From assembly GCF_000504165.1 (NCBI RefSeq), contig NZ_KI632505.1, positions 310,001 to 374,000 of the forward strand: DNA of 64,000 nt. Reading direction: 5' to 3'. Below are positions 1-7,426 of the stretch, in pieces (position 1 is the first letter of the stretch; the number at the start of each line of letters is the position of its first letter). Below the pieces are notes generated by a model. It was not told the origin of the DNA. It saw only the letters and a list, made by a program, of their open reading frames with translations, and ran no database searches. Source of the stretch: Bacillus sp. FJAT-14578. GTDB lineage: Bacteria; Bacillota; Bacilli; Bacillales; Bacillaceae_H. The position numbers and the translations under genes were made by a program.

Positions 1-1
1 A

Positions 2-145
2 TATAAAAGCCTTACCAGTGCTGTTACTCATGATAAAAATGCGATACAAAACATCGAATGCACTTTCTCTATATAAAAACATGTCGATGCCGACTACTAC
101 ACCGAGCAAACAAATACCCGCCAATACAGAGAATAATAAAATCAT
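2..145 (-). CDS. Partial small membrane protein, unidentified (runs off left edge)
   Basis: Forty-eight codons are visible from an ATG at 145 with a GAGGTG ribosome binding site eight bases upstream; the rest lies outside the window. Residues 1-20 are a hydrophobic, Gly/Val/Leu-rich segment typical of an N-terminal membrane anchor, followed by a short charged stretch. I do not recognise the family. It is downstream of the cstR-like gene on the same strand but separated from it by a good terminator, so it is probably its own transcript. Confidence 0.5.
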   Translation of the reverse strand, partial: MILLFSVLAGICLLGVVVGIDMFLYRESAFDVLYRIFIMSNSTGKAFI

Positions 146-217
146 CTTCACTACACCTCATTCAAAAGGTTTCCTGTCTATTTTTTCCTACACTAGCAAG
201 TTTTTATTCGCCAAAGC

Positions 218-256
218 AAAAAAGCTCTTTTCACCTTTTGGCAAAAAGAGCTTTTT
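218..256 (-). terminator. Intrinsic terminator after cstR-like gene
   Basis: Inverted repeat AAAAAGCTCTTTT / AAAAAGAGCTTTTT with an 11-base loop, followed on the minus strand by a T-rich run. It lies 20 bases after the stop of the repressor gene. Confidence 0.8.
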
Positions 257-276
257 ATTCGTGCTGAACCATTTTG

Positions 277-537
277 TTAACGGCTTTTCACTAATAATTG
301 AATGGCTTCTTCTACAAGTTTGGATGTATCTTCTCCGGCCGCTTGTTTTTCGATGAGGCATTGTTCCAAGTTCAATGCCACGATTTGAGCGATTGTACGG
401 TCAACTGCACTTCTTACAGCTGAAAGCTGGGTAACGACATCTTTACAGTTTTTGTCTTCTTCCATCATGCGCAGAACTCCCCGCACCTGACCTTCAATAC
501 GTTTCAACCGGTTTTTCGTTTGATCTGTATAGTTCAT
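277..537 (-). CDS. cstR: CsoR/CstR-family persulfide-sensing repressor
   Basis: 86-residue all-helical repressor of the DUF156 (CsoR/RcnR) family. The two conserved cysteines are C31 and C60, the same spacing as in staphylococcal CstR. The residue that would be the copper-binding His in CsoR is Asn (N56 in the ALNLEQC stretch), so copper sensing is unlikely and persulfide sensing through a C31-C60 di- or trisulfide bridge is the better reading. It follows a rhodanese gene on the same strand (66-base gap), and 16-bp palindromes matching CstR-type operators precede the sulfur genes in this window. Start ATG at 537 has an AAAGGATG ribosome binding site. It probably represses its own operon from the site at 1024. 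Confidence 0.85.
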   Translation of the reverse strand: MNYTDQTKNRLKRIEGQVRGVLRMMEEDKNCKDVVTQLSAVRSAVDRTIAQIVALNLEQCLIEKQAAGEDTSKLVEEAIQLLVKSR

Positions 538-603
538 CTCTGTTCATCCTTTCTATTTATTTGATTCCGCTCTAACGGGACGGCTTTCTCGTTCATTATG
601 GGA

Positions 604-978
604 TTATACCGATGCTTTCATATATCGGTGTTGATCATGTGTACACCAATACCCTTTTACATCATAACCGTGCTTTTTCAACTGGCGAATGCTTAAATTG
701 CGTAAAATGCGATCGGATACGACCACCACGACTTCTTTTTTCGGAATGTCATTATGCTGTCTCGCCAAATATGGAAGCGGAATGTGGATGGCCGACTCCA
801 TCGGTAAATGTTTCGCTTCATGAAAATCTCGCACATCGACCAATACCGCTTCACAGCCTTCATGGAAATCGGAAATTCGCTTCGTTCCCCTTACCGGAAC
901 ATACCGTCTATATAAAAGCGGCATCATTACCAACAATACCACAGCTATTACCATACCCATGTTCCATTTCTCTCCCAT
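604..978 (-). CDS. Membrane-anchored rhodanese-like protein lacking the catalytic cysteine
   Basis: 124 residues: an N-terminal hydrophobic helix (about residues 6-22) then one rhodanese fold with the LVDVR strand and the HIPL motif. The loop that should carry the CxxGxR catalytic site reads VSDRILRN, so the active Cys is missing and sulfur transfer by the usual mechanism is not expected; a binding or scaffold role is possible. I place the start at ATG 978; in-frame TTG codons at 984 and 981 are alternatives. It is the first gene of the operon leading to cstR, driven by the promoter at 1021-1050. Confidence 0.7.
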   Translation of the reverse strand: MGEKWNMGMVIAVVLLVMMPLLYRRYVPVRGTKRISDFHEGCEAVLVDVRDFHEAKHLPMESAIHIPLPYLARQHNDIPKKEVVVVVSDRILRNLSIRQLKKHGYDVKGYWCTHDQHRYMKASV

Positions 979-1020
979 CAACAAGACCCTATCCTGAAAA
1001 GATAGGGCGAATTATCTTTC

Positions 1021-1050
1021 ATTATACCAACTTGGGTATTAAAAAATCAA
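1021..1050 (-). promoter_or_regulatory. SigA-type promoter with CstR-like operator (1024-1039)
   Basis: On the minus strand: TTGATT, 18-base spacer, TATAAT, then the rhodanese-like gene 42 bases later. The spacer and -10 are covered by the palindrome ATACCCAAGTTGGTAT. The same 16-bp pattern (ATACC, six variable bases, GGTAT) recurs at 1650, 20954 and 21593. Binding by CstR is inference from this recurrence and gene content. Confidence 0.65.
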
Positions 1051-1111
1051 AATTTTTGTTCCCCGTTATCCTGCATGAATCGGCAGGATAAAACCCTTTT
1101 ATCCTTCATTA

Positions 1112-1183
1112 ACGGGCAGTAAGACTCCCACTTCAAAATTTGGCGTAATCGAGGAAGTTTAAGCGGGAGATAAAACTGCCCGT
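1112..1183. repeat. Imperfect hairpin element next to structured repeat A
   Basis: Inverted arms ACGGGCAGT (1112-1120) and ACTGCCCGT (1175-1183), with a second nested pair CTCCC / GGGAG. It abuts the repeat at 1192. The first arm resembles sequence at 11695-11720 (CATTAACAGGCTGTAAGACC), so this is part of a dispersed family. Confidence 0.5.
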
Positions 1184-1191
1184 AAAAGCCC

Positions 1192-1315
1192 GATTATGAG
1201 AACACAGACTAATACCGCCGCGTCCTGCGGCAACGTCTGCGTGACCCGCATCGTGCGGGCCTAACTAACCATCGGTGAGGGAGGAACCCCCCACCGATGG
1301 AAGTTTCCTTTACCT
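1192..1315 (+). repeat. Structured dispersed repeat, copy A
   Basis: About 120 bp made of three stacked hairpins (CCGCGTCCTGCGG; CCCGCATCGTGCGGG; CCATCGGTG with CACCGATGG). A second copy, in opposite orientation and about 85 percent identical by eye, is at 52737-52851. A fragment ending in the same ATGGAAGTTTCCTTTA is at 11716-11740. The right end supplies the stop codon of the rhodanese gene at 1310, so its insertion or a deletion trimmed that gene. Possibly a relic end or guide-RNA scaffold of an IS200/IS605-group element, but that is not established. Confidence 0.6.
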
Positions 1316-1624
1316 GTAAACACCCATTCCGCCTGATACATTCGTGACTTGATAGCCGTTTTTCTTTAATAAACTGCAGGCACGGGAGCTTCTCATCCCG
1401 CTCTGGCAAATGACCACGATTTCTTTATTTTTCGGTATCTTGTCCAGCTTGGCGGGAAGCTGGTTTAATGGGATGTTGACAAAACCGGGAATCGAGCGCA
1501 TCTTGAATTCGCTCGGTGTCCGAACATCTAAAAAGTATTTATCTTTCTTCTGCTTTAAGTACTCGTTTTTTAATGTATGCGTAGAAATGGATGGTGTACG
1601 GAATTTTTTTAACCAACCAAACAT
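1310..1624 (-). CDS. Single-domain rhodanese (thiosulfate/persulfide sulfurtransferase)
   Basis: 104 residues. The fold shows FLDVR (32-35), NIPL and the catalytic loop CQSGMRS with C73, an intact CxxGxR site. No signal peptide, so cytoplasmic. ATG 1624 is chosen because AGAGGTG lies six bases upstream; a GTG nine bases earlier is inside that site. The protein ends abruptly at GGMGVYR, short of the usual GGMxxW tail, with the stop lying in the border of repeat A: the last few residues have been lost or replaced. It has its own promoter and CstR-like operator. Confidence 0.85.
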   Translation of the reverse strand: MFGWLKKFRTPSISTHTLKNEYLKQKKDKYFLDVRTPSEFKMRSIPGFVNIPLNQLPAKLDKIPKNKEIVVICQSGMRSSRACSLLKKNGYQVTNVSGGMGVYR

Positions 1625-1646
1625 AATGATCACCTCTGTTTAATTA

Positions 1647-1675
1647 CTTATACCTGTATGGGTATAATACAACAA
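1647..1675 (-). promoter_or_regulatory. Promoter with CstR-like operator (1650-1665) for the rhodanese gene
   Basis: Minus strand TTGTTG, 17-base spacer, TATAAG. The spacer and -10 contain ATACCCATACAGGTAT, a close match to the palindromes at 1024, 20954 and 21593. Repression by CstR is inferred. Confidence 0.65.
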
Positions 1676-1688
1676 AAAAAGACGGTCG

Positions 1689-2012
1689 TCAAGTAGACGA
1701 AAATATGGGGCGGCGGGCTAAAGAGATGATGATCGTAACGAAAATATTCCATTCCGTCCGTCCCAATATTCTTGCAGCATGCAATAAGGTAGGATCAATC
1801 CCCGCAAAGGCTGACCTTGCCGATTTAATTAAGAAAGGAATCGATACAACCAGCGCTGCCATCACCGCCCCGGCCGGTGTAAATACAATCGTGATGTCAA
1901 ACCTGTCTTCAAGAAAGGTCCCAATGGAACTTTGCCTTCCAAATAAGACAAGCAAATAATACCCTAGAACGGTTGGCGGCAACACGACGGGTAAGGTAAT
2001 CAATGTATCGAA
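1689..2012 (-). pseudogene. modB remnant (molybdate ABC transporter permease, internal fragment)
   Basis: About 100 codons in one frame match the ModB permease core, including the LITLPVVLPPTVLGYYLL segment and the later AARILG loop typical of the EAA interaction motif. The N-terminal part is missing where the IS element joins at about 2010-2015, and the C-terminal part is lost after a SLARR stretch. Neither missing part is found elsewhere in the window. It is a dead gene: molybdate import is not encoded here. Confidence 0.75.
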
Positions 2013-2258
2013 TGAACCTCCCCCACCTACCGCTTTTCGCGCTTGAGGTGGGGGTTTCTTGTCGATCCCCTCGAAATCAGAAACTGGACGATGTCCATAG
2101 GTGTACACGACACCCTCATATTTCTCAGGGACTGACGCTTCATTTAGAAGCAGTGGTCTTGACGCAAGGGGTCTCCCGACTGCTTGCTGCCATCGTAAGC
2201 AACAGGGGTAAGAGCCAAATTTAGAGACACCTCTCCCCGGGGCGGTTCTACCCGTCTA
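2012..2258 (-). ncRNA. Candidate omega RNA (reRNA) region at the tnpB 3' end
   Basis: In this family the guide RNA is made from the tnpB 3' end and the right end of the element, and the guide is the sequence just beyond that end. Here 247 bases between the tnpB stop and the right end have no other gene and hold several inverted repeats, ending in the GGTGGGGG hairpin. The guide would begin near 2010-2015 and consist of modB sequence (GATACATTGATTACC). Position and family logic support this; the RNA itself is not shown. Confidence 0.5.
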
Positions 2259-3449
2259 CTACGCCTGTACAGGCCGTAGATACGTGATGCTGGTTACCAT
2301 CACTTCTAAAAACCTTCCGTGCAGATACTGGGATAAGATGTTCCCTGCACCATGGACGTCCCGATGCTGTTCATACCCGCAAGAACATCGGTAGTTTCGT
2401 GAACGGACTTTGTTCCGTTTCCCGCAAGCAGGACATGCTTGCGTCGTGTAGGCTTCCTTTTCTTTCGATAACGAGATACCGGCCGCTTCTAGTTTATACG
2501 TCAATTGTGCAGCGACCTTTCCAAAGCTCCAATTGCTGAGTTTTTGGTTCACCTTTTTAGAACGTACTTGTTTTTTGTGTTTGTTTCGTTTGCTTGTGTG
2601 TCGTTGCACGCCTTCCACATCACCAAGAGCGACATGGCCGACTCCTTGTTCCACACACCAGTCCACAAAGGTACGTGTCGTCTTGTGCAAGAGATCCCCG
2701 AGTTGCCGTTCGCTTTTCGAGAGGATGTATGTCTTCGCCCGGTTGTATTGGCGCCATTTCCTGGACCCTTTTTGGCACCGACTCATAAGGATTTGCAGTT
2801 CTCTCACTTTTTTGTTGCGCAACCGGTGTATGCTGCGCATCTTCCTTCCCGAAATCACGAGAGCTTGTCCGTTTGTGCATAAGGCGGCAATCGTATGAAT
2901 CTCACCGGGATCGATTGCTGCCGTCTGACCGTCCTGTACCGGTACGGGCTGGACCCCGTCTTCATACGACAAACAGGCATGCCACCGGCCGTCGTAGACG
3001 AGTTCTACTTCTTTGACCACACCGTTTGGGACAGAGGCTAGCGTCAATACAAGCGGTGTCTGTTGTTTCCCCTTCCATCTGCCCAGGCTAAGGATCAGCT
3101 TGCGTCCTTCCAGTACAAAGGATTGGTCTACCCATTTTGGATGAAAAACGAACTTCTCCTTATATGGATACCGGATGGATGGATTCGTTTTCCGCGCTTT
3201 ACGAACCCCGTCTCGGGCACGCAGAAACTTGTGGCACACGGCTTGGATCGTCTGACTGTGAAGAGGATACAAGCCTTTTAGTTCAGATTGAAGCTCGCTT
3301 TGGTGGATCCACCCACCGTGAATCCGGTAATAATAGCGGGCCAGCTGCACGCAGTCATTCCAAATCGTTCCGCATATCCGGCGTATGCGAAACAAATGTT
3401 GAAGCGTCGGCTGAGAAGCTGTAAGGCCCGTTTTCAACGTTCGATACAT
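2259..3449 (-). CDS. tnpB: TnpB RNA-guided nuclease
   Basis: 396 residues from ATG 3449, which has GGAGGTGACCTC directly upstream; the frame stays open upstream but that part overlaps the left end. The N-terminal OrfB helix-turn-helix/beta-barrel part is followed by a RuvC-like domain. The acidic triad is D180 (AIDPGE), E279 (DVEG) and D364 (HRDVHG). The zinc ribbon has C339, C342, C355 and C357 in the usual place. Length is typical for TnpB. TnpB proteins cut the empty donor site guided by omega RNA and so favour retention of the element. All catalytic residues are present, so it may be active. Confidence 0.9.
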   Translation of the reverse strand: MYRTLKTGLTASQPTLQHLFRIRRICGTIWNDCVQLARYYYRIHGGWIHQSELQSELKGLYPLHSQTIQAVCHKFLRARDGVRKARKTNPSIRYPYKEKFVFHPKWVDQSFVLEGRKLILSLGRWKGKQQTPLVLTLASVPNGVVKEVELVYDGRWHACLSYEDGVQPVPVQDGQTAAIDPGEIHTIAALCTNGQALVISGRKMRSIHRLRNKKVRELQILMSRCQKGSRKWRQYNRAKTYILSKSERQLGDLLHKTTRTFVDWCVEQGVGHVALGDVEGVQRHTSKRNKHKKQVRSKKVNQKLSNWSFGKVAAQLTYKLEAAGISLSKEKEAYTTQACPACGKRNKVRSRNYRCSCGYEQHRDVHGAGNILSQYLHGRFLEVMVTSITYLRPVQA

Positions 3450-3763
3450 GAGGTCACCTCCCTTGTCACCATCATACAACGAACGTATATTCGATTCAAG
3501 AATATAATAGAAGTATTTTCTTTGTTTCTTTCGACAAAGATTGAGAAGTTCTGCCAACCAAAAGCTTTTCGGCTGCCCTGAACCGGCATTCATCCCCTCC
3601 CTACTCACTAGGCTGTGCCCTTCACGCTCCTTGAGGAAGGGGAATTCTCCCGGACTATGTTAAATTATGAGTATCGACAAGGTTTTTGCTTCTTATACCT
3701 GCTCGTTTCTTCGCTTAAACTAGTTTTGCCAAATATAAGTTTTCATTCTACTTTCATGCATTC

Positions 3764-3790
3764 AAAAAAAGACCCGATGCCATTGCATCG
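3764..3790 (-). terminator. Terminator of the alpha/beta hydrolase gene
   Basis: Stem CGATGC / GCATCG with a four-base loop followed on the minus strand by seven T residues, 30 bases after the stop codon. Confidence 0.7.
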
Positions 3791-3821
3791 AGCCTTGAGA
3801 CAAGAAGTTTTGATCCTTTAA

Positions 3822-4601
3822 CTAGATAAATTGTGTCAATAGCTCGTTAAACTTGTCACGTTCTTCCCAGAAAGGGCCATGACCGCTATATTGAAACGGG
3901 ACAAGCTGTGAGTTTCTTATTTTTTGATTTAATTCCTGAGCTTGTTCAAATGGAATAACTTTGTCATGAATGCCGTGAATAATTAAAGTGGGGGCAACTA
4001 TTTTCGGAATATCTGCATGCAGTTTCTCATCTCTTAATAAAACAATGATTGCCGCGGTCGACCACCCTGCAGCCTGTAATCCCATTTGGAAAAACCAGTC
4101 CGAGAATGGGCCAGTAATATACTGAAAGAAAAAGCTGTCTGTTACTCCCTGCATCATCTTAGGGCGGTCATTTAACGTTTCCTTAAGAAGTTGATTAGCC
4201 GTTTCTGTTGAAAAGCCTATGGGAGCTGCAGCGTCAATAAGGACAAGTTTGGATACTCCGTAACCATTGTGCCGGGACATATATCGAATCGCAATCCCTC
4301 CGCCTGTAGAGTGGCCCGCAAGCGCAAAATTGTCTAATTGAAGTGTACCAACTACAGTACGGATATCATCTGCCAGTCTGTCATAAGTGTAGCCGCTCAT
4401 CGGTTTATCCGACTTGCCAAAGCCCCTCCAGTCTATGCCGATACAGCGGTAACCCAATGCGGGAAGAACATTAAACTGGTATTCAAACTGTTTATGGCTT
4501 AACGGCCAACCATGTATAAACACGATGGTCTTGCTGCCCCCTGGGTTAATATCTTCCACATATATATTTACATCTGGCTCTACAGCAACAAAGTATCCCA
4601 T
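3822..4601 (-). CDS. Alpha/beta hydrolase (chloroperoxidase/esterase-like)
   Basis: 259 residues, a full single-domain alpha/beta hydrolase. The oxyanion-hole HGWPLS motif is at 30-35, the nucleophile elbow GHSTGG gives S98, and D213 (IHDK) and H241 (SGHGP) complete the triad. The overall pattern fits the non-haem chloroperoxidase/aryl esterase group; the substrate cannot be read from sequence. No signal peptide. Start ATG 4601 has GGAGGAATCGGC upstream. Single-gene transcript with its own terminator. Confidence 0.85.
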   Translation of the reverse strand: MGYFVAVEPDVNIYVEDINPGGSKTIVFIHGWPLSHKQFEYQFNVLPALGYRCIGIDWRGFGKSDKPMSGYTYDRLADDIRTVVGTLQLDNFALAGHSTGGGIAIRYMSRHNGYGVSKLVLIDAAAPIGFSTETANQLLKETLNDRPKMMQGVTDSFFFQYITGPFSDWFFQMGLQAAGWSTAAIIVLLRDEKLHADIPKIVAPTLIIHGIHDKVIPFEQAQELNQKIRNSQLVPFQYSGHGPFWEERDKFNELLTQFI

Positions 4602-4698
4602 GCCGATTCCTCCGTCATCAATTTGGTTTCCACAATAAGATATTCATTTGGGCAAACATAAATGAGTACTTATCCCGGTTGTAGGCCAGGGAAACGAA

Positions 4699-4733
4699 AA
4701 AATGAGGAACACCCGTGATGCTCCTCATTCAAC
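4699..4733 (-). terminator. Possible terminator downstream of the 2OG oxygenase
   Basis: Stem AATGAGGA / TCCTCATT followed on the minus strand by a T-rich run. It lies 175 bases beyond the oxygenase stop, with nothing else in between that could use it. Confidence 0.45.
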
Positions 4734-4776
4734 AAAACAAATAAAATTTCCTCTATCATTCATGACCATTTTTCTA

Positions 4777-4790
4777 GGTAAGCGTTTACA
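4777..4790. promoter_or_regulatory. cre-like site (CcpA operator), no obvious target
   Basis: GGTAAGCGTTTACA, on the other strand TGTAAACGCTTACC, is one base from the palindromic cre consensus. It lies between the hydrolase and oxygenase genes but near neither start. The rest of 4602-4907 shows no gene. Confidence 0.4.
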
Positions 4791-4907
4791 ATCATTGTAG
4801 AAATGCTCCCATAGTTACATAAATCTGTCCCTTAGATGAATCATGCTTTTTTGAACCAGTTCCAAGTGACCAGCTCATCATTAAAGCGGCTTATTTATCA
4901 AAACTTT

Positions 4908-5558
4908 TTATCTTAATGGTTTTCTTCTCATCCATTGTGTCGCAGCCCACTTATCTCCATTTATAACTGGTGCTCCACCATGTAAAGTTAACTCGTTTAA
5001 AGTATGATCATGATAGAAGTATTCGAAGTACACCGCCATACCCTTTTGTGGGGAGACTGAAAAATTAAGTTTAGGAAAAAAAGTTTCTCCACCATGCTCT
5101 ACATCGTTTAAGTACATGACAAGTGTACTAATTCTAGGATTATTAACTAATTTATTTGCGGATGAAAAAAAATCAAAATGAGCTTTATACTCTTGACCTA
5201 TTTGATAATTAAGTACTTGAAGACCTTCGCCATGCTGGGCAGGTATATTCATAATGTAAGATATTCTTTTTTCAATTTTGGAAACGATTTCATTTTCACC
5301 TTCTTGAAAAAACATACTACTGCTTGTTCTAAGTGCATTTATTTCACGTGCATCTCCAATTTTTGAACGCTGAATTCTTTCTTTTGACAACCTAATTAAC
5401 TCATCACATTCTTCATCACTTAAAACATTTCCTAAAATGACGATTAGTGGTTCTTCTAATCTAGCAATTATGTTAATTTCTCTATCTTCTGTTTTAATTT
5501 TATTTCCAATGTGATTAAAAATAGTTTGCTCTTTAATAGTTAGTTCTTTAGCATCCAT
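4908..5558 (-). CDS. 2-oxoglutarate/Fe(II) oxygenase, prolyl 4-hydroxylase type
   Basis: 216 residues matching the P4H alpha-subunit catalytic domain. The iron ligands are H127 and D129 (AHFDFF) and H193 (LHGGAPV); K203 (GDKWAA) would bind the 2-oxoglutarate carboxylate. These enzymes hydroxylate proline or other side chains using O2 and 2-oxoglutarate. ATG 5558 is chosen for its GAAGG six bases upstream. It begins two bases after the stop of a 32-codon ORF, which suggests translational coupling. AT-rich compared with its left neighbour. Confidence 0.85.
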   Translation of the reverse strand: MDAKELTIKEQTIFNHIGNKIKTEDREINIIARLEEPLIVILGNVLSDEECDELIRLSKERIQRSKIGDAREINALRTSSSMFFQEGENEIVSKIEKRISYIMNIPAQHGEGLQVLNYQIGQEYKAHFDFFSSANKLVNNPRISTLVMYLNDVEHGGETFFPKLNFSVSPQKGMAVYFEYFYHDHTLNELTLHGGAPVINGDKWAATQWMRRKPLR

Positions 5559-5560
5559 TA

Positions 5561-5659
5561 TCAACCTTCATCAACCTTTTCGTTTTTTAAATTTTCAAAA
5601 TAATAAGATGGGTCTATTACTGGAAGCGCCCATTCATTAAGTGTTATAGGTGCTTTCAT
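5561..5659 (-). CDS. 32-residue ORF upstream of and possibly coupled to the oxygenase
   Basis: ATG 5659 to TGA 5561. It has Pro, Trp and paired Tyr residues (NEWALPVIDPSYYF), a composition more like real protein than chance translation. No convincing ribosome binding site is visible; the upstream sequence is pyrimidine-rich. It could be a leader peptide, a substrate peptide for the oxygenase, or the remnant of a longer gene. Confidence 0.35.
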   Translation of the reverse strand: MKAPITLNEWALPVIDPSYYFENLKNEKVDEG

Positions 5660-5904
5660 CTAAAGGAAAGACAGAAACAACTATACCTTCTATTAAGTTT
5701 TTATTTCCTCCTCCATTTCAAATGATGTCGATGTTTGATTTCTTACTGATTTCAGTATTAAAATTTTACACCTTGCATGGTTGTATTTCTACCATTTTAT
5801 TATCATATTTCATAAAAAAGAAGAGTAATTTTACTCTCCAATAGACTTTATTGTTTAATCCTTATTTATCGGTAAGAAAGTGTGGGCCATGCTGAAATAA
5901 AATG

Positions 5905-5965
5905 GCCTGCCACCACCCATTTTTTTGTCGTTAACCATTCGACAAATCTCGGGTGGTGACAGGCA
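5905..5965. repeat. Inverted repeat, probably also a terminator
   Basis: Arms GCCTGCCACCACCC (5905-5919) and GGGTGGTGACAGGC (5951-5964) with a 31-base loop. It sits just after the L,D-transpeptidase stop. The arms look like a REP-type element, but no second copy is in this window. Confidence 0.5.
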
Positions 5966-5979
5966 CAAAAATAAGAATT

Positions 5980-6318
5980 TCATTTATGAATATAGACACT
6001 TGTTCCAATAGGAACCATTGATGATAATTCTATAACATCGTGGTTATGCATTCTAATACATCCATGTGACACATTCTTGCCGATAGAAGAAGGGTTGTTT
6101 GTTCCGTGTATTCCATAATGAGGCTTTGATAAACCCATCCATAATACCCCGAAAACACGTCTGGGAGGATTGTGTTGTTTGTTGATAATTGTATATCTTC
6201 CTGAAGGTGTTGGGGTTAACATTTTACCAACAGCAATAGGATACACTTTTAGTAACCTTTTACCATCATAAAGTTTTAATTGATGTTTATTTGTTGATAC
6301 GTCAATCCAGCGTGTCAT
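5980..6318 (-). CDS. L,D-transpeptidase, YkuD domain
   Basis: 112 residues consisting almost only of a YkuD catalytic domain. The conserved H71 (IHGTN) and the active-site motif SHGCIR with C87 and R89 are intact. L,D-transpeptidases make 3-3 peptidoglycan crosslinks or attach proteins to the wall; short single-domain forms without LysM or a signal peptide are common in Bacillus and often linked to spores. ATG 6318 is chosen because GGAGATGG precedes it; the frame stays open to a TTG at 6336. Monocistronic. Confidence 0.88.
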   Translation of the reverse strand: MTRWIDVSTNKHQLKLYDGKRLLKVYPIAVGKMLTPTPSGRYTIINKQHNPPRRVFGVLWMGLSKPHYGIHGTNNPSSIGKNVSHGCIRMHNHDVIELSSMVPIGTSVYIHK

Positions 6319-6384
6319 AAGACCATCTCCAGACAAAACAATTTAAAATTTGTATCATTGTATGGAATTTTTAGGTCTTTGACA

Positions 6385-6417
6385 TAAAAAAACGGCCCCC
6401 CTTGTTTAGCAAGAGGG
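6385..6417 (-). terminator. Hairpin with T-run on minus strand
   Basis: Stem CCCTCTTG / CAAGGGGG, then seven T residues on the minus strand. There is no minus-strand gene directly upstream, so its target is unclear. Confidence 0.35.
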
Positions 6418-6625
6418 ACTTGAAGGAATGGATAGACGGAATGGTTTTATTATTGTCTTTCACACTTCATATTTACTATATGCAAAACGGTTTTATTTGC
6501 TGATTGTCTTGATTAATGTTTTTAATTTATTGGAGGTCCTCTACACGTGCAGCATGAGAAATTCTTGGATGAGTGTATGAATACGTGGTTATAATTTGTA
6601 CAAATGGATAAAAGAGGATGGTATT

Positions 6626-7132
6626 ATGATTTATATATATAATGATTATGGTGGAACACATAGCACTGCTCTGGCAGCAGCGTATCATTTAAAAAGATTA
6701 CCTGCTGACCACAAACTCACCAAAGAAGAGATATTAAACGTTGATTATTTCAATAAGTTAACTAGCTCTGACATGGGAAAGATCATTTTTCATGGGATAG
6801 ATGAGGATGAAAACTCTGTTTATACAATTGGTCGCAAATCCTCAAAACTCGTTGTTCCATCTTTAAAAAACCTAAGCTTATTATTGCAAGATAAATATCA
6901 AGGTCATGAAAAAATCGTTTTTTCTAACACATCACCAACAGTTCCATTCGCCATGACAATCGGGGGATTCCTTTCTAGAGGATTAAAAATTGATTTCCTC
7001 GGTGTGCCGTTATTAGTCTTAGGTGCCAAACAATGTTTTAATGATATTGTTCGCTTAGTGGAACATACGAAACAAACAGGAAAATCGACAAATGCAAAGG
7101 TAATTGTATTAGAGAATAAAGGGTTTAAGTAG
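6626..7132 (+). CDS. DUF3189 family protein
   Basis: 168 residues starting MIYIYNDYGGTH, the hallmark N-terminus of DUF3189, a Firmicutes family of unknown function often found in spore formers. A buried, hydrophobic C-terminal half contains a Gly-rich stretch at about 120-135. ATG 6626 is preceded by AGAGGATGGTATT. No signal peptide. Single gene; the next sequence downstream is the acidic remnant at 7147. Confidence 0.75.
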   Translation: MIYIYNDYGGTHSTALAAAYHLKRLPADHKLTKEEILNVDYFNKLTSSDMGKIIFHGIDEDENSVYTIGRKSSKLVVPSLKNLSLLLQDKYQGHEKIVFSNTSPTVPFAMTIGGFLSRGLKIDFLGVPLLVLGAKQCFNDIVRLVEHTKQTGKSTNAKVIVLENKGFK

Positions 7133-7146
7133 CTTAACAGATATAG

Positions 7147-7419
7147 ATAGCTACGCCGCCTCCAGAAGATAACAACGATGTTATTGACAACAATGATGTC
7201 AATGATAATGATGATGTTATTGATAACAATGGTGTCGATGACAATAATGATCTAAATGGGGATACAGAGCCTGAAAACGACATGCCACCTGGTGTTGATA
7301 AAGATGATAACATGTTAAAAGATGATGAAAATGATACAGATCCGGATCCAGAAGATGCAGTAGAGGGTGCAGTAGAGGGTGCAGAAGATATTGGTGACGC
7401 GGATAATAGAGACGAATAA
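7147..7419 (+). pseudogene. Start-less acidic Asp/Asn-rich ORF (probable gene remnant)
   Basis: An open frame of 90 codons after an in-frame TAG at 7144. It has no ATG, GTG or TTG near its beginning and no ribosome binding site. The product is extremely acidic and built on imperfect repeats of the type DNNDVND, then a tandem AVEG duplication, so it reads like the disordered tail of a lost surface or lipoprotein. The only ATGs are late and lack ribosome binding sites. Confidence 0.45.
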
Positions 7420-7426
7420 TTTAGAT

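Larger units (their letters stand above)
2010..3660 (-). mobile_element. IS200/IS605-group element carrying only tnpB
   Basis: Contains one gene, tnpB, and no Y1 transposase (tnpA). The right end (low coordinates) is a hairpin with arms CCCCCACCT and AGGTGGGGG (2016-2057) that abuts the modB fragment at 2010-2015. The left end is less certain: an inverted repeat CCCTTC / GAAGGG at 3618-3641 is a candidate subterminal hairpin. The TnpB catalytic residues are intact. Without tnpA, movement would need a transposase in trans. Confidence 0.75.

Noticed and set aside
18..356. Plus-strand ORFs of 112 and 69 residues
   Set aside because: They run across a terminator and antisense to a repressor gene and a membrane protein start; no ribosome binding site.
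277..537. Naming the repressor copper-sensing CsoR
   Set aside because: The His of the Cys-His-Cys copper site is replaced by Asn and the neighbours are sulfur genes, not copA/copZ.
612..1091. Plus-strand ORF of 159 residues
   Set aside because: Antisense to the rhodanese-like gene and through its operator and promoter; composition is not protein-like.
2505..3581. Several overlapping ORFs on the plus strand opposite tnpB
   Set aside because: They lie entirely antisense to a well-supported TnpB gene whose catalytic residues are intact; no ribosome binding sites and no protein-like motifs.
2010..3660. Calling the whole element a complete IS605 with tnpA
   Set aside because: No Y1 transposase (HUH motif) is encoded in or beside the element.
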